64,000 nt of DNA from Polaribacter haliotis (GCF_014784055.1 NZ_CP061813.1:1203501-1267500), one strand, 5' to 3'. Shown: positions 26,509 to 34,882, counted from the first letter of the stretch. Program-made: numbers and translations. Notes: a model not told the origin generated them from the letters alone.

Positions 26509-27010
26509 TTACTTAATGAAATGAAACAAACAAAGACTTGAGATAAGGAATGCTTGGACTTAGCGATGGTTTTGTGCAGTTGAATGAGGTAAGGAATTAT
26601 AAAAAATTAAAAGACCTAGTGCGTGGGCAGAAGCGAGAATAAGTGTATTGTTTTTTATTTGTTTTGTTCCAATTTCCTTGATTGGTTTTGTTAAAAGTGA
26701 ATGCTTTATATTTTTTTTTGCAAGACTTAATGTTGAGATTTTATACGTAATTTTAATAAAACACTATTTGCATTTGCTTTTAGTGAAACCAATATTAACT
26801 TCATTTTATAGCAAATAAAAAACAATAATCTTATTGGTTTTTTTTGATTTTATGGGTGCTTTATAATTGTAATATAAACTGAAATTATAATAGTTTTAGT
26901 AATGTTAATTTAAAATTACAAATAAGCACTTATAAAAACAATGCAACAATTACGGAATATTGTTAAAATAACTAAATTTTATTATTAATAAAGGATTTGC
27001 GAGATGGAAG

Positions 27011-27088
27011 AGCGGCTATTTTACATAATGGCGTTATAGACCAGAAAGTGAATGAATGTGTATATAACTGCGCATTATGTAAAGATAG
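27011..27088. repeat. Imperfect inverted repeat with 28-base arms
   Basis: The left arm (27011-27038) and the right arm (27061-27088) pair with a few gaps; the core TTTACATAATG/CATTATGTAAA is an 11-base perfect pair and the inner TTATA/TATAA also pairs, around a loop of about 22 bases. It lies 213 bases downstream of the methyltransferase gene. Confidence 0.6.
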
Positions 27089-27180
27089 CTTTGGGGAGTT
27101 TTGTGTTTTATGAAATAATAAAAACGTGTTGCTTTTTAGAGTTATGCAATGAGAGTGCGAATGAAATAAGCTTTAAAATG

Positions 27181-27219
27181 CAACTACCTATAGCGTTTTA
27201 AAACGCTAAACTTGAGTTG
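27181..27219. repeat. Palindrome downstream of the methyltransferase operon
   Basis: TAGCGTTTTAAAACGCTA (27191-27208) is a perfect 18-base palindrome, with CAACT at 27181-27185 and AGTTG at 27215-27219 as outer arms. It may end or protect the operon transcript. There is no T tract, so a classic terminator is less likely. Confidence 0.5.
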
Positions 27220-27300
27220 GTGCGCGGAATAAACTAAAAGACAGCCATTTTTTGCTTTTGCAACAAACTGGATTTTGGTTTGTGGGGAATTTTGAAAAGA

Positions 27301-28893
27301 CTATTTACGATGTCTTTTGTTTACAAGCTTTTTCCTTATTAATTCAATTTTATTTATCTCTCTAGTGTCAAGATTTAGTGAATTATTTAAAATCTGATGA
27401 TTGTACTTTTTTAAAACATCTTCAATGTTTTTCTTGTTTTTAAAATCTTTTTTATAGGTGGTAAAATTATTATGCAAAGACATTGGTATAGGTAGAATTC
27501 TAAATTCATTTGGAGTAAGCTCCAAAACACCACCACCATAATAACGACCTTCTAACTCAGCAAAAGCTAAAGTTAACGAATTATAAAAAGAGAATATAAA
27601 ATCATTTAATTTAAAATCATCTTTTATAGCTATGTTATAAGCGCTATCAGTTACAAAAACATTGGCTTCATTCTTTAATAATTTAGGGTATTCGTGAGCT
27701 CTTTTAAAAAAGAAAGCTTGCGATTGTTTTGCAATATTTGGAACTTGATACCAGTTATTACGTTGTTTACATTTAAATCTATTTTGAAGTTTTTCTTCTT
27801 CACCTAATAATATATATTCTTTTACATTAGTTGGTAAATTACAAGTATCTAAATTGTTAAAATCTAATAAATATGCAGGTTTATTATCTTCTATTAATTT
27901 GGAATAATCATATTTATTAAAAGCTACAGAACCATTCACAAAAACTCCTTTTTGAACAATAGGTTTAGCATATTCTTCTAGTGCATATTTACCCAAGGTA
28001 TCTTTATCAATTATAAAATAATTATTAGCAGCTGTAACAATACCAGCTTTATTATCTACATAGTCTGAAACAGTGAGTAATTCTTTTTTTACATTCTCTA
28101 AAAAAGAATGTTCTTCTGGAGTAATATAATGATGAGTCCATTTTTTGTTAGACTCAGATACTGAAATATTCTGCATCAATACAAAATTTCTAGTTTCTAA
28201 ATCAATAAGATTTTTGATAGTTGTATAAAAAGTACCTGGAGTAATGTGTTGCTTATAACCTATAATAAGCACAGTGTCTTGACCTTTACATTCTTGAAAC
28301 TGTAGCTCGTCAAACATAAAAACTTCTAAACGTTGAAAGCTTGATTGCAATAAATCTCTTATTTCTTCTGAAAACTTAACCTGCAGTAGTTCTAGAGGTA
28401 AGACAAATGCTAAAATACCGTCTTCTTCAAGTTTTTGAATACTACTAACTAAAAAAGCAGTCCAAATATTATTTATTCTCTTATCTTTTAAACCACTATT
28501 TGTATGAATTGAATTACATATATCTCTTTGTTTTTCTGAAAGTAAATTACTCTTTATATAAGGCGGATTACCAATAATAAGTGAAAATAAGTTAGTATTT
28601 GAATTGTGAAAATCTAAGTAATCACAATTGAATGAATGTAAATTAAACTCTTTATTACATTTTTTGATAGCTTTATTTAATTCATCAACCTCTCTTTCTA
28701 CAATAGTTAATGATATATTTTGAAACCTTTCTATTTGATTATTTTTAGAAATAGCAGCAACAAAATTACCATCACCTACACTTGGTTCAAGTATAGAAAT
28801 GGTATCTTGATTTAAGCTTTCAAGACAATAATCTGCAATGAAATCTGACAACCTAATTGGTGTATAATATGAGCCTAAATTTTTTTTATTCAT
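27301..28893 (-). CDS. N6-adenine DNA methyltransferase
   Basis: 530 residues. The SAM-binding motif EPSVGDGNF (36-44) and the catalytic NPPY (109-112, in LIIGNPPYIKSN) show an N6-adenine methyltransferase of the gamma-like TaqI/Eco57I type; the N-terminal GSYYTP motif also fits. The C-terminal half (about 280-500) is a target-recognition-type region ending in ELEGRYYGGGVLELTPNEFRILPIP, common in such enzymes. Its start overlaps the HNH gene by 4 bases (ATGA), and it is the last gene of the five-gene operon. The likely role is host protection against the HNH nuclease, or modification that marks targets. Confidence 0.9.
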   Translation of the reverse strand: MNKKNLGSYYTPIRLSDFIADYCLESLNQDTISILEPSVGDGNFVAAISKNNQIERFQNISLTIVEREVDELNKAIKKCNKEFNLHSFNCDYLDFHNSNTNLFSLIIGNPPYIKSNLLSEKQRDICNSIHTNSGLKDKRINNIWTAFLVSSIQKLEEDGILAFVLPLELLQVKFSEEIRDLLQSSFQRLEVFMFDELQFQECKGQDTVLIIGYKQHITPGTFYTTIKNLIDLETRNFVLMQNISVSESNKKWTHHYITPEEHSFLENVKKELLTVSDYVDNKAGIVTAANNYFIIDKDTLGKYALEEYAKPIVQKGVFVNGSVAFNKYDYSKLIEDNKPAYLLDFNNLDTCNLPTNVKEYILLGEEEKLQNRFKCKQRNNWYQVPNIAKQSQAFFFKRAHEYPKLLKNEANVFVTDSAYNIAIKDDFKLNDFIFSFYNSLTLAFAELEGRYYGGGVLELTPNEFRILPIPMSLHNNFTTYKKDFKNKKNIEDVLKKYNHQILNNSLNLDTREINKIELIRKKLVNKRHRK

Positions 28894-29507
28894 TTCCTAA
28901 TTTCTGCAAGTTTATATGGACGAATTTGACTACGTTTTTGTAAAGTTTTGTTTAATGCTAATATCCCAGATAAAGATTCTTTTAATAGATTTATATCGTC
29001 AATCTTTTCTTGAAGAAATTCAATTGCTTTAGAAACTTCTTCCTCTCTTTGTTTTAAAAATGATTCTCTTCTTTCATATAAGAGTTGTGGTCTATTTAAA
29101 TATAATCTTTCTGTCATATATCGTGTACTAGCATAGATGCCACTAACTTTGTAATTTATTGGACTGACTGCAAATAAATCAGAATAATTATAAACTGAAG
29201 GATTGGGGTAACAAACTTTTTCTAAATCCTCTTCATCATTAGGCCAATCATAACTTTTAAACCTATTGCAAATAGGACAACTGTAAAATAAATTACAAAT
29301 GTCATTTTCTAAAGCCTTAAATCGCTCAATTGATTTAGGTTTATAATGCTCAATATGATAATGGTCTATACCTCCAAATTGAGCCTCATTAATAGAGCAA
29401 TAAATACATTGATAAAAGCATTCTTCTGCAATTTGTTCTTTCCAATCTGAATATGTTCCAACTGTTGGTTGTTTTTCTTTATCTTTTATAATCTTCTGCC
29501 AGTTCAC
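28890..29507 (-). CDS. HNH endonuclease, PtuB-like
   Basis: 205 residues. Zinc-binding pairs CxxC at 34/37 and 77/80 flank the HNH core, with HYHIEHYKPKS (49-59) and NLFYSCPICNRFK (72-84); this is the order seen in PtuB/TIGR02646-type HNH effectors. The C-terminal half is helical. It starts with GTG at 29507, directly at the response-regulator stop, and overlaps the methyltransferase by 4 bases. It is the only nuclease in the operon, so it is the probable cutting or killing effector. How the phosphorelay gates it is unknown. Confidence 0.87.
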   Translation of the reverse strand: MNWQKIIKDKEKQPTVGTYSDWKEQIAEECFYQCIYCSINEAQFGGIDHYHIEHYKPKSIERFKALENDICNLFYSCPICNRFKSYDWPNDEEDLEKVCYPNPSVYNYSDLFAVSPINYKVSGIYASTRYMTERLYLNRPQLLYERRESFLKQREEEVSKAIEFLQEKIDDINLLKESLSGILALNKTLQKRSQIRPYKLAEIRK

Positions 29508-30166
29508 TATTCTGTGATTTTTGATTCAATTTTTTTCTGTAATTCTTCTAAAAATTTGATTTGATTTTCATATTCGTCTAACCAATCTTTCCTTTCACCA
29601 AGACCACTATCTAAAGGCAGGTTAAGTTTTAATTGTAATGCACGTAGCCTAATTAAATCTTTTTTATCGTTCTTCCCAGATGCTACCAATTCTGATAGTT
29701 GTTGAAACTCTTCAAGTTCACTTGTATTCTCGTCTAGATACCTTTGTGAAGCCCTAATAAACCTATCTACATATCTTTCTCCTTCATCTGTAAATTCTTG
29801 TCGATCAATAATGTCTTCAAATTCACTAAACTTTTCTTGCAAATCTTCATCACTTTTGTTTGAAGTAATTACATAGATTGGAATATCTTTAAATTTGTTT
29901 CTGACAATGGTAACTAATTCGTTGCCTCTATATCCTACGGGACCAATATTATTCTCAGACTCATTATGCATTCTTTCGTCGAATATTAGACAACAAATGT
30001 CATTTTCTTGAATCCATTCAAAATATTCCGTAAAGTCTTCAGTATCAAAAGGGAAAATATCAACAACTTCTAAAGAAGAGTCCCTGTTTTCTAGGTGTGC
30101 TTCTAAAGCTAATTGTAAAGTTTCTCTTTGGTCTTTATTATCATCAATAATTCCTATCTTATTCAT
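29507..30166 (-). CDS. Response-regulator-like protein of the defence operon
   Basis: 219 residues. A receiver domain (about 1-125) has the acidic pair Asp9/Asp10 in GIIDDN, the phosphoacceptor Asp63 in IFDERM, Thr101 in VITSN and Lys104. The rest (about 130-219) is an alpha-helical, coiled-coil-prone tail with no DNA-binding domain, so it probably signals by protein contact and not by transcription. It overlaps the kinase gene by 8 bases. It is the expected partner of the kinase next to it, perhaps a switch for the HNH/methyltransferase pair. Confidence 0.88.
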   Translation of the reverse strand: MNKIGIIDDNKDQRETLQLALEAHLENRDSSLEVVDIFPFDTEDFTEYFEWIQENDICCLIFDERMHNESENNIGPVGYRGNELVTIVRNKFKDIPIYVITSNKSDEDLQEKFSEFEDIIDRQEFTDEGERYVDRFIRASQRYLDENTSELEEFQQLSELVASGKNDKKDLIRLRALQLKLNLPLDSGLGERKDWLDEYENQIKFLEELQKKIESKITE

Positions 30167-32510
30167 TCTTTTTTTCTAATGGTAGCCACACTTTAAAACG
30201 AGCCCCTTTTAATATTGGATCTTGATCAAAGGATATTTCCCCTTTCAAATCCCTAACAATTGAACTAACTACAGTTAAACCTAATCCTGTACCAATACTT
30301 TTACTACCTTTTGACGGATTAAGTTTAGTTGAAAATAAGGGTTCAAATACTCTATGACTGAATTCTTTTGAAACTCCTGGACCAGAATCTGAAACAGTTA
30401 TCATATAACCTTCTAAATATGTTTTTTTTGATTTTTTCTTATCTTCGAAAGAAAGAGTGATTACTATTTTTCTTTCTCCAGGTTTTTGAGTAGCAGCAGT
30501 ATAAGAATTAGTTAATAGATTAATTAGAATAGTTTCAATATCCATTTGATAAGTATTAGAAAACATATTCTTTAATATGGTGTTTATTGAAATAGAAGCT
30601 GCTGAAAATGCAGGTTTTAATTCAGTTACAACTGACTCTATTGTTCGTTTTATATTAGTGTTTTTTTTGTTTCTTTTTTCACGTTGAACTCTTGTTAATG
30701 CATATGCACCCCAAGCTGCTACTCTTTTAGAATAACGGATTGCTTTATCTAATTCAGAAACAGCCTTTTCAATATTTGGCTCTTTTCTATTTAATAATAA
30801 TTTAGCTGTAGAAACAGACCCTTTAAATTGAGTTATTGAACCTTCTGTTTCGTGACCAAATACAGCTGATGATATACCAATTGTGGCTAAACCACTTAGA
30901 GTTCTATTCCAGTTAAGTAAATCTGTAATAGTTTTTTCAACTTTACTAGTTGTACGGCTTAAGTTTGTAATGTTCTTTTGAACTTTAACCTTTGTTTCAT
31001 TGTCAATATCTTTACTTCCTTGAATATTTGAATTAATATCATCTAAATCTTGTTCTATATTAGACAAGGCTTTTATTAATTTATCTGTTTGAGTTTCTGT
31101 TGAAACTTTTTTGTTTAATGCTTTTGAACTTTTAATTTTAGGAATTAGTTTTGTTCTATATGATTCAAGCATATTGATTGAACCTAAAGTTAAACTTCTT
31201 AAATCATAAAAAGCCTCAGATTCTACTAACCCTTCTCTTGCTGCGCTATCTGCTAACGCAACATTAGAGTCTCTTGTAATGAAAACACCTCCTACCAATT
31301 GATTAGGTGTTACTCTATAATTTTCAGCTCTACTTAAACCTGCAGGGTCTTTTGCCTTTCTATCTGCTAATTCTAACCAATCATAACCAAATTGAGAGCT
31401 AGGAAAACCATAAGGTTTGACGACAATTTTATCTCTATAAACCTTGATTCCTGCATTATTATCTAAAAATTCTCTAAGAGAACTTAGATTAAAATCCATA
31501 TCTCTAACAGATGCTGATTCTCTTAAAAAGAAATATAATTTTAGCGTGACTGGACCACATCTTAAAGAGTCTGATAACTCTTGCTTGTCATTAAAATTTG
31601 ACTTTGAAATAAGATTTTGCCAATCTATTTTTTCAATTATTTCTTTTTTATTGTATTTATCCCAATAGGTATAAACTATTTCCGAACCTTTTCCATCATA
31701 ATAAGCTTCGATTTCAATTTCTGCTGCATTTAAATAGTTAGTGTCTATTTTTTCAGAAATGGTTGGTTGGATATCATTAGTTAATGAAATACCAAAATCA
31801 ACAACATCTTCAAATGGTGGAGTTAAAGCTGATAATTCTTGATATAGGTTTTCAATATTATTTTTACTCCAAGGTTGTCTTTGTTTAGAGATAAGAATTT
31901 CAGTTCCAGTTTTAGCAACCTCTCCTAATAACTTAGGTAAATTTATTGAGTCAGGTTTAAATAATTGTACTCTAATATCAGATATGTTTTTACCTTCAAC
32001 ATCGAAATCATCCCAATTTAATTTTATACCAGTAAGTTCAGAATCTTTTGATTTTGTTCTTATTTCTAGTTGAGAACCTAGTCTATCAGTTGAAATTCTT
32101 CCAATACCTTTTTCTCCAGTTTTTCTTCTTCCTAATTTGCTTTTTTTCTGCTGACGTTTCTCTGAAAAACCAATTCTTAACCAATTATTTTTCAACTCAT
32201 CTTCGGTCATTCCGAAGCCATTATCAGCTACTCTTATCAAATCTGTTGTTATAGAGAATATTTCAATGTCTACATTTTTAGCATCTGCATCATAACTGTT
32301 CTTTACTAATTCTAGTAGCGCAGTTGAATGATCTTTAATACTATCTCTTCCTAAGTGTATTAGAGTTTTTGCATCAACAAAAAATCTTTGATGTTCTGGA
32401 TCTAATTTAGCTAATTCATTAGAAAGAGATAAAATTTTACCAAAATCAGGAGGATTTTTAGATAGCAAAGCTGTAAGCTCTAATTTTACATTGTCAATTT
32501 TACTACTCAT
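30159..32510 (-). CDS. Double GHKL ATPase / histidine kinase
   Basis: 783 residues with two GHKL ATPase domains and no membrane helix. The first (about 50-240) is Hsp90/MORC-like: Glu67-Asn71 in ELVKNSYDA, DNGFGM (96-101) and GEKGIGR (132-138). The second (about 640-780) is a histidine-kinase ATPase with INLLTNSYTAA, DSGPGVS (708-714) and GTGLGLTV (741-748). Between them a HisKA-like helix carries His553 in FGHETEG. MORC/MutL-like ATPases are known beside restriction systems; here one is fused to a complete kinase core. It lies 8 bases into the end of the regulator gene, so it is part of the operon. Sensing of DNA or phage proteins through the N-terminal domain is inference. Confidence 0.9.
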   Translation of the reverse strand: MSSKIDNVKLELTALLSKNPPDFGKILSLSNELAKLDPEHQRFFVDAKTLIHLGRDSIKDHSTALLELVKNSYDADAKNVDIEIFSITTDLIRVADNGFGMTEDELKNNWLRIGFSEKRQQKKSKLGRRKTGEKGIGRISTDRLGSQLEIRTKSKDSELTGIKLNWDDFDVEGKNISDIRVQLFKPDSINLPKLLGEVAKTGTEILISKQRQPWSKNNIENLYQELSALTPPFEDVVDFGISLTNDIQPTISEKIDTNYLNAAEIEIEAYYDGKGSEIVYTYWDKYNKKEIIEKIDWQNLISKSNFNDKQELSDSLRCGPVTLKLYFFLRESASVRDMDFNLSSLREFLDNNAGIKVYRDKIVVKPYGFPSSQFGYDWLELADRKAKDPAGLSRAENYRVTPNQLVGGVFITRDSNVALADSAAREGLVESEAFYDLRSLTLGSINMLESYRTKLIPKIKSSKALNKKVSTETQTDKLIKALSNIEQDLDDINSNIQGSKDIDNETKVKVQKNITNLSRTTSKVEKTITDLLNWNRTLSGLATIGISSAVFGHETEGSITQFKGSVSTAKLLLNRKEPNIEKAVSELDKAIRYSKRVAAWGAYALTRVQREKRNKKNTNIKRTIESVVTELKPAFSAASISINTILKNMFSNTYQMDIETILINLLTNSYTAATQKPGERKIVITLSFEDKKKSKKTYLEGYMITVSDSGPGVSKEFSHRVFEPLFSTKLNPSKGSKSIGTGLGLTVVSSIVRDLKGEISFDQDPILKGARFKVWLPLEKKNE

Positions 32511-32709
32511 TAGTTTTCATTGAATTAATTAATTCTCTTACGTCCACATCTATAACATTAGCTATATCAATAAGGGTTTCTAAAGATGGTTGACTTTCAT
32601 TAGTACACCAATTTGAAATGGTAGATTGACTTTTACCAAGTTCTTGAGCTAACCATTTATTCTTTTTATTTTTTTCAGCTAAAACTACTTTTTTACGATT
32701 TATAGTCAT
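32503..32709 (-). CDS. XRE-family helix-turn-helix regulator
   Basis: 68 residues from the ATG at 32709 (an upstream TTG at 32766 would overlap the promoter). The segment KWLAQELGKSQSTISNWCTNESQPSLETLIDIANVI is a classic five-helix XRE fold. It is the first gene of the operon, overlapping the kinase gene by 8 bases, and is preceded by a well-formed promoter. It is probably an autorepressor that holds the defence genes low until triggered. Confidence 0.88.
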   Translation of the reverse strand: MTINRKKVVLAEKNKKNKWLAQELGKSQSTISNWCTNESQPSLETLIDIANVIDVDVRELINSMKTNE

Positions 32710-32736
32710 AGAAGTACAATTAATTAGTGTATTAGA

Positions 32737-32766
32737 CAAATATATTGAGTTGAAACCGAATAGCAA
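32737..32766 (-). promoter_or_regulatory. Promoter of the five-gene defence operon
   Basis: Minus strand: TATATTTG (32744-32737) is an exact match to the Bacteroidota -7 box TAnnTTTG, with TTGC (32766-32763) 18 bases upstream as -33. The XRE gene starts 27 bases downstream, which supports the start at 32709. Confidence 0.7.
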
Positions 32767-32784
32767 TGCAGGTTTATAATTCTT

Positions 32785-33444
32785 TTAAACTCTCTTATCA
32801 ATACTTTCCTTTTCAAAAGCAACTAAATTAAATAATTCACGCATTCTTGAACGTACTCGAATACCATATCTATTTTCTAATTCCTGAGCGTTTAAGTTAG
32901 TCGTAGCGTGAGTTCTTAGTTTTCTTTTTAGGAATAAATCGTAACGTGATAAAAGGATTTCTCCCATTACATTGCAATCTTTACCAAAATGACGACCTGT
33001 AGTTTCTACTCCTAAATCATCAAAACAATAAAAGCCATTATTGCCATAATCTTCAATAATTTTATAACCATTTTTATTAAAACTGAACGTGATATTTCTT
33101 GCTGGGATTAGACTATGTTGATTTTGATGAGGTACTATGAATGGTAATAATTTCATTAAACTAGTTTTGCCACAACCTACTGGACCAGATAATAAAATTC
33201 CTTTATTAGGATCTATTTCTAATTTCTTACAAGTTTCGATATCACGAATAAAGTAAATACACAGTTTGTATAAAATTATTTCGTCTTCTGGGTAAATTTT
33301 AAAGTTTCTACCAAATAATAACTTCCCTTTTGCTTCTAAATAGATTAACATTTTTGGAAAATCGTATATTATTTGATTTCCTTTTTGATTTCCTATTTGG
33401 TACTGGACACTTCCTTCTTGAATTATGTGGGGTGTATTATTCAT
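32785..33444 (-). CDS. DnaC-like ATPase (helicase loader-like)
   Basis: 219 residues from the ATG at 33444; an upstream ATG at 33492 is possible but lies in a dispersed repeat. Walker A GPVGCGKTS and Walker B FYCFDDLG (DD) mark an AAA+ ATPase of the DnaC/IstB type, with a sensor-like HATTNLNAQELENRYG and RVRSRMRELF arginine segment. In mobile elements such proteins load the replicative helicase at the element's own origin. It is the downstream partner of the replication-initiator-like gene at 33493-34179. Confidence 0.78.
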   Translation of the reverse strand: MNNTPHIIQEGSVQYQIGNQKGNQIIYDFPKMLIYLEAKGKLLFGRNFKIYPEDEIILYKLCIYFIRDIETCKKLEIDPNKGILLSGPVGCGKTSLMKLLPFIVPHQNQHSLIPARNITFSFNKNGYKIIEDYGNNGFYCFDDLGVETTGRHFGKDCNVMGEILLSRYDLFLKRKLRTHATTNLNAQELENRYGIRVRSRMRELFNLVAFEKESIDKRV

Positions 33445-33457
33445 AGTTTTTGATAAT

Positions 33458-33495
33458 GAGATTGCCACGTCGTAAACGCCTCGCAATGACATTTA
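33458..33495. repeat. Dispersed repeat, copy 1
   Basis: GAGATTGCC..CGCAATGACATTTA: the outer parts match copy 2 at 34394-34426 (GAGATTGC, CGCAATGAC, TTTA), with a variable inner part. It holds the stop codon of the replication-initiator-like gene (33493-33495). Similar TGCGA..GCAATCTC repeats are widespread in bacterial genomes. Confidence 0.65.
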
Positions 33496-34179
33496 GAGAG
33501 GTTCATTGTAATTTTTATTTTTACTTGTCTTTAGGTTGTCTTGATTTTGGCTAACTGGATTTTGGTTTTCTTTGTTTTTTATTTCTTCTGCTTTTATCAT
33601 CCAATTTTTTGCTGTTGCTTGCCAATTGACAATTTTTGTTTTTCCGCCAACTTTCCATCCTATTCCTTGGTAATGGTTGAAGAATTTTTGAGCTTCAATT
33701 GTTGGCCATTTTTCTTTTTTAAAAAAATCAATTACTATTTTTTCATTTTTTGGCTGGTCAAGTTTAATACTGTTTTTATTGTTTCTATTAGTTTGTATAT
33801 GTTTATTAATAGATACCAGTGCTTGTCCAGTACTTGTCTCATTTTTGGTACTGTTGTGTACCACAACTTGTCCAGAACTTGTCTCGAATTTGAACATCTT
33901 AATTTTACTCCCTTTGTAAGGATTGTGTGAAGGGTAGTAAATGATATATTTCCAATGACTTAAATCTTTTATGCATTTATGATATGTTGATTTTGAGCCA
34001 ATTTTAGAAAAGCACATTACCTCTTCACGATTGATATAAAATTCTTCAGGAAATCGATTATTATTCCAGATTTGGAATAACCCTACATACAAGCTTATAT
34101 GTGTTGGGTTTAAACGATTGTCTTTTGAAAATTGAAAGAGAACTCCTTTTAGGTGTTTTATGAAGTTTACGTTTTGCAT
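33493..34179 (-). CDS. Replication-initiator/DnaD-like helix-turn-helix protein
   Basis: 228 residues. The N-terminal part (about 20-85) looks like a winged helix (ISLYVGLFQIWNN, then INREEVMCFSKIGSKSTYHKCIKDL), a linker rich in Thr/Gln/Asn follows (about 100-145), and the C-terminal part (about 160-205) contains FFNHYQGIGWKVGGKTKIVNWQATAKNW. This arrangement is common in flavobacterial integrative elements beside a DnaC-like gene, and is like DnaD-type initiators. It probably binds the element's origin. It is followed by a repeat copy and then the DnaC-like gene. Confidence 0.7.
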   Translation of the reverse strand: MQNVNFIKHLKGVLFQFSKDNRLNPTHISLYVGLFQIWNNNRFPEEFYINREEVMCFSKIGSKSTYHKCIKDLSHWKYIIYYPSHNPYKGSKIKMFKFETSSGQVVVHNSTKNETSTGQALVSINKHIQTNRNNKNSIKLDQPKNEKIVIDFFKKEKWPTIEAQKFFNHYQGIGWKVGGKTKIVNWQATAKNWMIKAEEIKNKENQNPVSQNQDNLKTSKNKNYNEPL

Positions 34180-34189
34180 AATTTATATC

Positions 34190-34218
34190 AATACTTTTTT
34201 GCTTGATCAAAAAGTATT
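34190..34218. repeat. Hairpin upstream of the initiator-like gene
   Basis: AATACTTTTT (34190-34199) pairs with AAAAAGTATT (34209-34218) around a 9-base loop, just before the start codon at 34179. It might be a control hairpin in the leader or an operator. The 244-base gap 34180-34423 also has a smaller inverted repeat (GAATCCA..TTGGATTC, about 34275-34303). Confidence 0.4.
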
Positions 34219-34393
34219 CAAAAAATCAAGACTCACTTTCATTTTCTTTGAATTCTACTTTTTATTACACTTACGAATCCAGACCGTAAACTCTTTGGAT
34301 TCACCAGTTCCATAAAAATTGAATTTCTACTAAAAATAAAATAGGTCGGATTTAGATTCTGACTATATATAATATATTCCTTTTTTTTATGAT

Positions 34394-34426
34394 GAGATTG
34401 CTTCACTTTGTTCGCAATGACGTTTA
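34394..34426. repeat. Dispersed repeat, copy 2
   Basis: GAGATTGCTTC..TTCGCAATGACGTTTA, related to copy 1 at 33458-33495. It holds the stop codon of the excisionase-like gene (34424-34426), the same relation to a gene end as in copy 1. Confidence 0.65.
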
Positions 34427-34702
34427 GAACTTGTTGTGAATGCGATTTTCTTCTAGTACTTTTTGAATTTCTTCGTAGTCGTAATAAATAACACCACCAA
34501 CTTTAGAATAGGGGAGTGTTCCATTGATTCTTAAATTTTGTAATGTACCTGGAGAAATACTTAACAAGTCTCTAACCTCTGGAGATTTTAACCATTTTTT
34601 AGGTGCGAAACCTGATTGATGGTTAATCATTGCTTTAATGTCTTCTAATAATTCTTCTTTGAACTCTCTTAAATCTTCTGTAGTAATAATAGTTGCTGCC
34701 AT
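34424..34702 (-). CDS. Excisionase-like helix-turn-helix protein
   Basis: 92 residues. After an N-terminal helix (TTEDLREFKEELLEDIKAMI) comes a MerR/Xis-type winged HTH: WLKSPEVRDLLSISPGTLQNLRINGTLPYSKVGGVIYYDYEEIQKVLEEN. Proteins of this kind are a constant part of Bacteroidota integrative elements and are called excisionase or HTH-17 proteins. It lies between the replication genes and RteC, as expected for a control region of the element. The leader carries a strong hairpin. Confidence 0.82.
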   Translation of the reverse strand: MAATIITTEDLREFKEELLEDIKAMINHQSGFAPKKWLKSPEVRDLLSISPGTLQNLRINGTLPYSKVGGVIYYDYEEIQKVLEENRIHNKF

Positions 34703-34722
34703 TTTCTAACAATTTTAGTAAA

Positions 34723-34757
34723 GAAGCTGTTGAATGCCCCCACATTCAAGCAGCTTC
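34723..34757 (-). promoter_or_regulatory. Strong leader hairpin before the excisionase-like gene
   Basis: GAAGCTGTTGAATG (34723-34736) pairs with CATTCAA and CAGCTTC (34743-34749 and 34751-34757) with one bulged base and a 6-base C-rich loop. It lies 20 bases before the start codon, so it may control translation or attenuate transcription. For plus-strand transcripts it is followed by TTTT and could act as a terminator. Confidence 0.55.
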
Positions 34758-34867
34758 TTTTGGTTAATTTAGTTCACGATTTTTCTGTTATTATGTGAGT
34801 GTGAACCAACGATTTGACTTTCGTTAGGCAAATATGATATGATTTATTGAAGTTTATACACAAGTAA

Positions 34868-34882
34868 AACCCAACTTGGGTA
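34868..34882. repeat. Palindrome ACCCAACTTGGGT, copy 1
   Basis: An odd-length near-perfect palindrome (ACCCAA-CTTGGGT with one central base off) that recurs at 34995-35008. Two identical copies 127 bases apart suggest a binding site rather than chance. Confidence 0.5.

Larger units (their letters stand above)
26106..27300. other. Long gene-poor stretch rich in inverted repeats
   Basis: About 1.2 kb with no convincing gene apart from one possible 54-codon reading frame at 26344. It contains a perfect hairpin at 26325-26342, an extended imperfect inverted repeat at 27011-27088 and a perfect 18-base palindrome at 27191-27208. Such a stretch in a mobile island could hold an origin of transfer or of replication, but none is proven. 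Confidence 0.5.

Noticed and set aside
26106..27300. Retron or CRISPR in the inverted-repeat stretch
   Set aside because: No reverse transcriptase and no cas gene is near; the repeats are inverted and single, not regularly spaced direct repeats.
27301..32709. Classic type I restriction system
   Set aside because: There is no HsdR helicase or HsdS subunit; the nuclease is HNH and the ATPase is of the GHKL type.
33445..33492. Upstream ATG for the DnaC-like gene at 33492
   Set aside because: The extra 16 codons come from the dispersed repeat; the ATG at 33444 gives the more likely start, although a coupled start at 33492 cannot be excluded.
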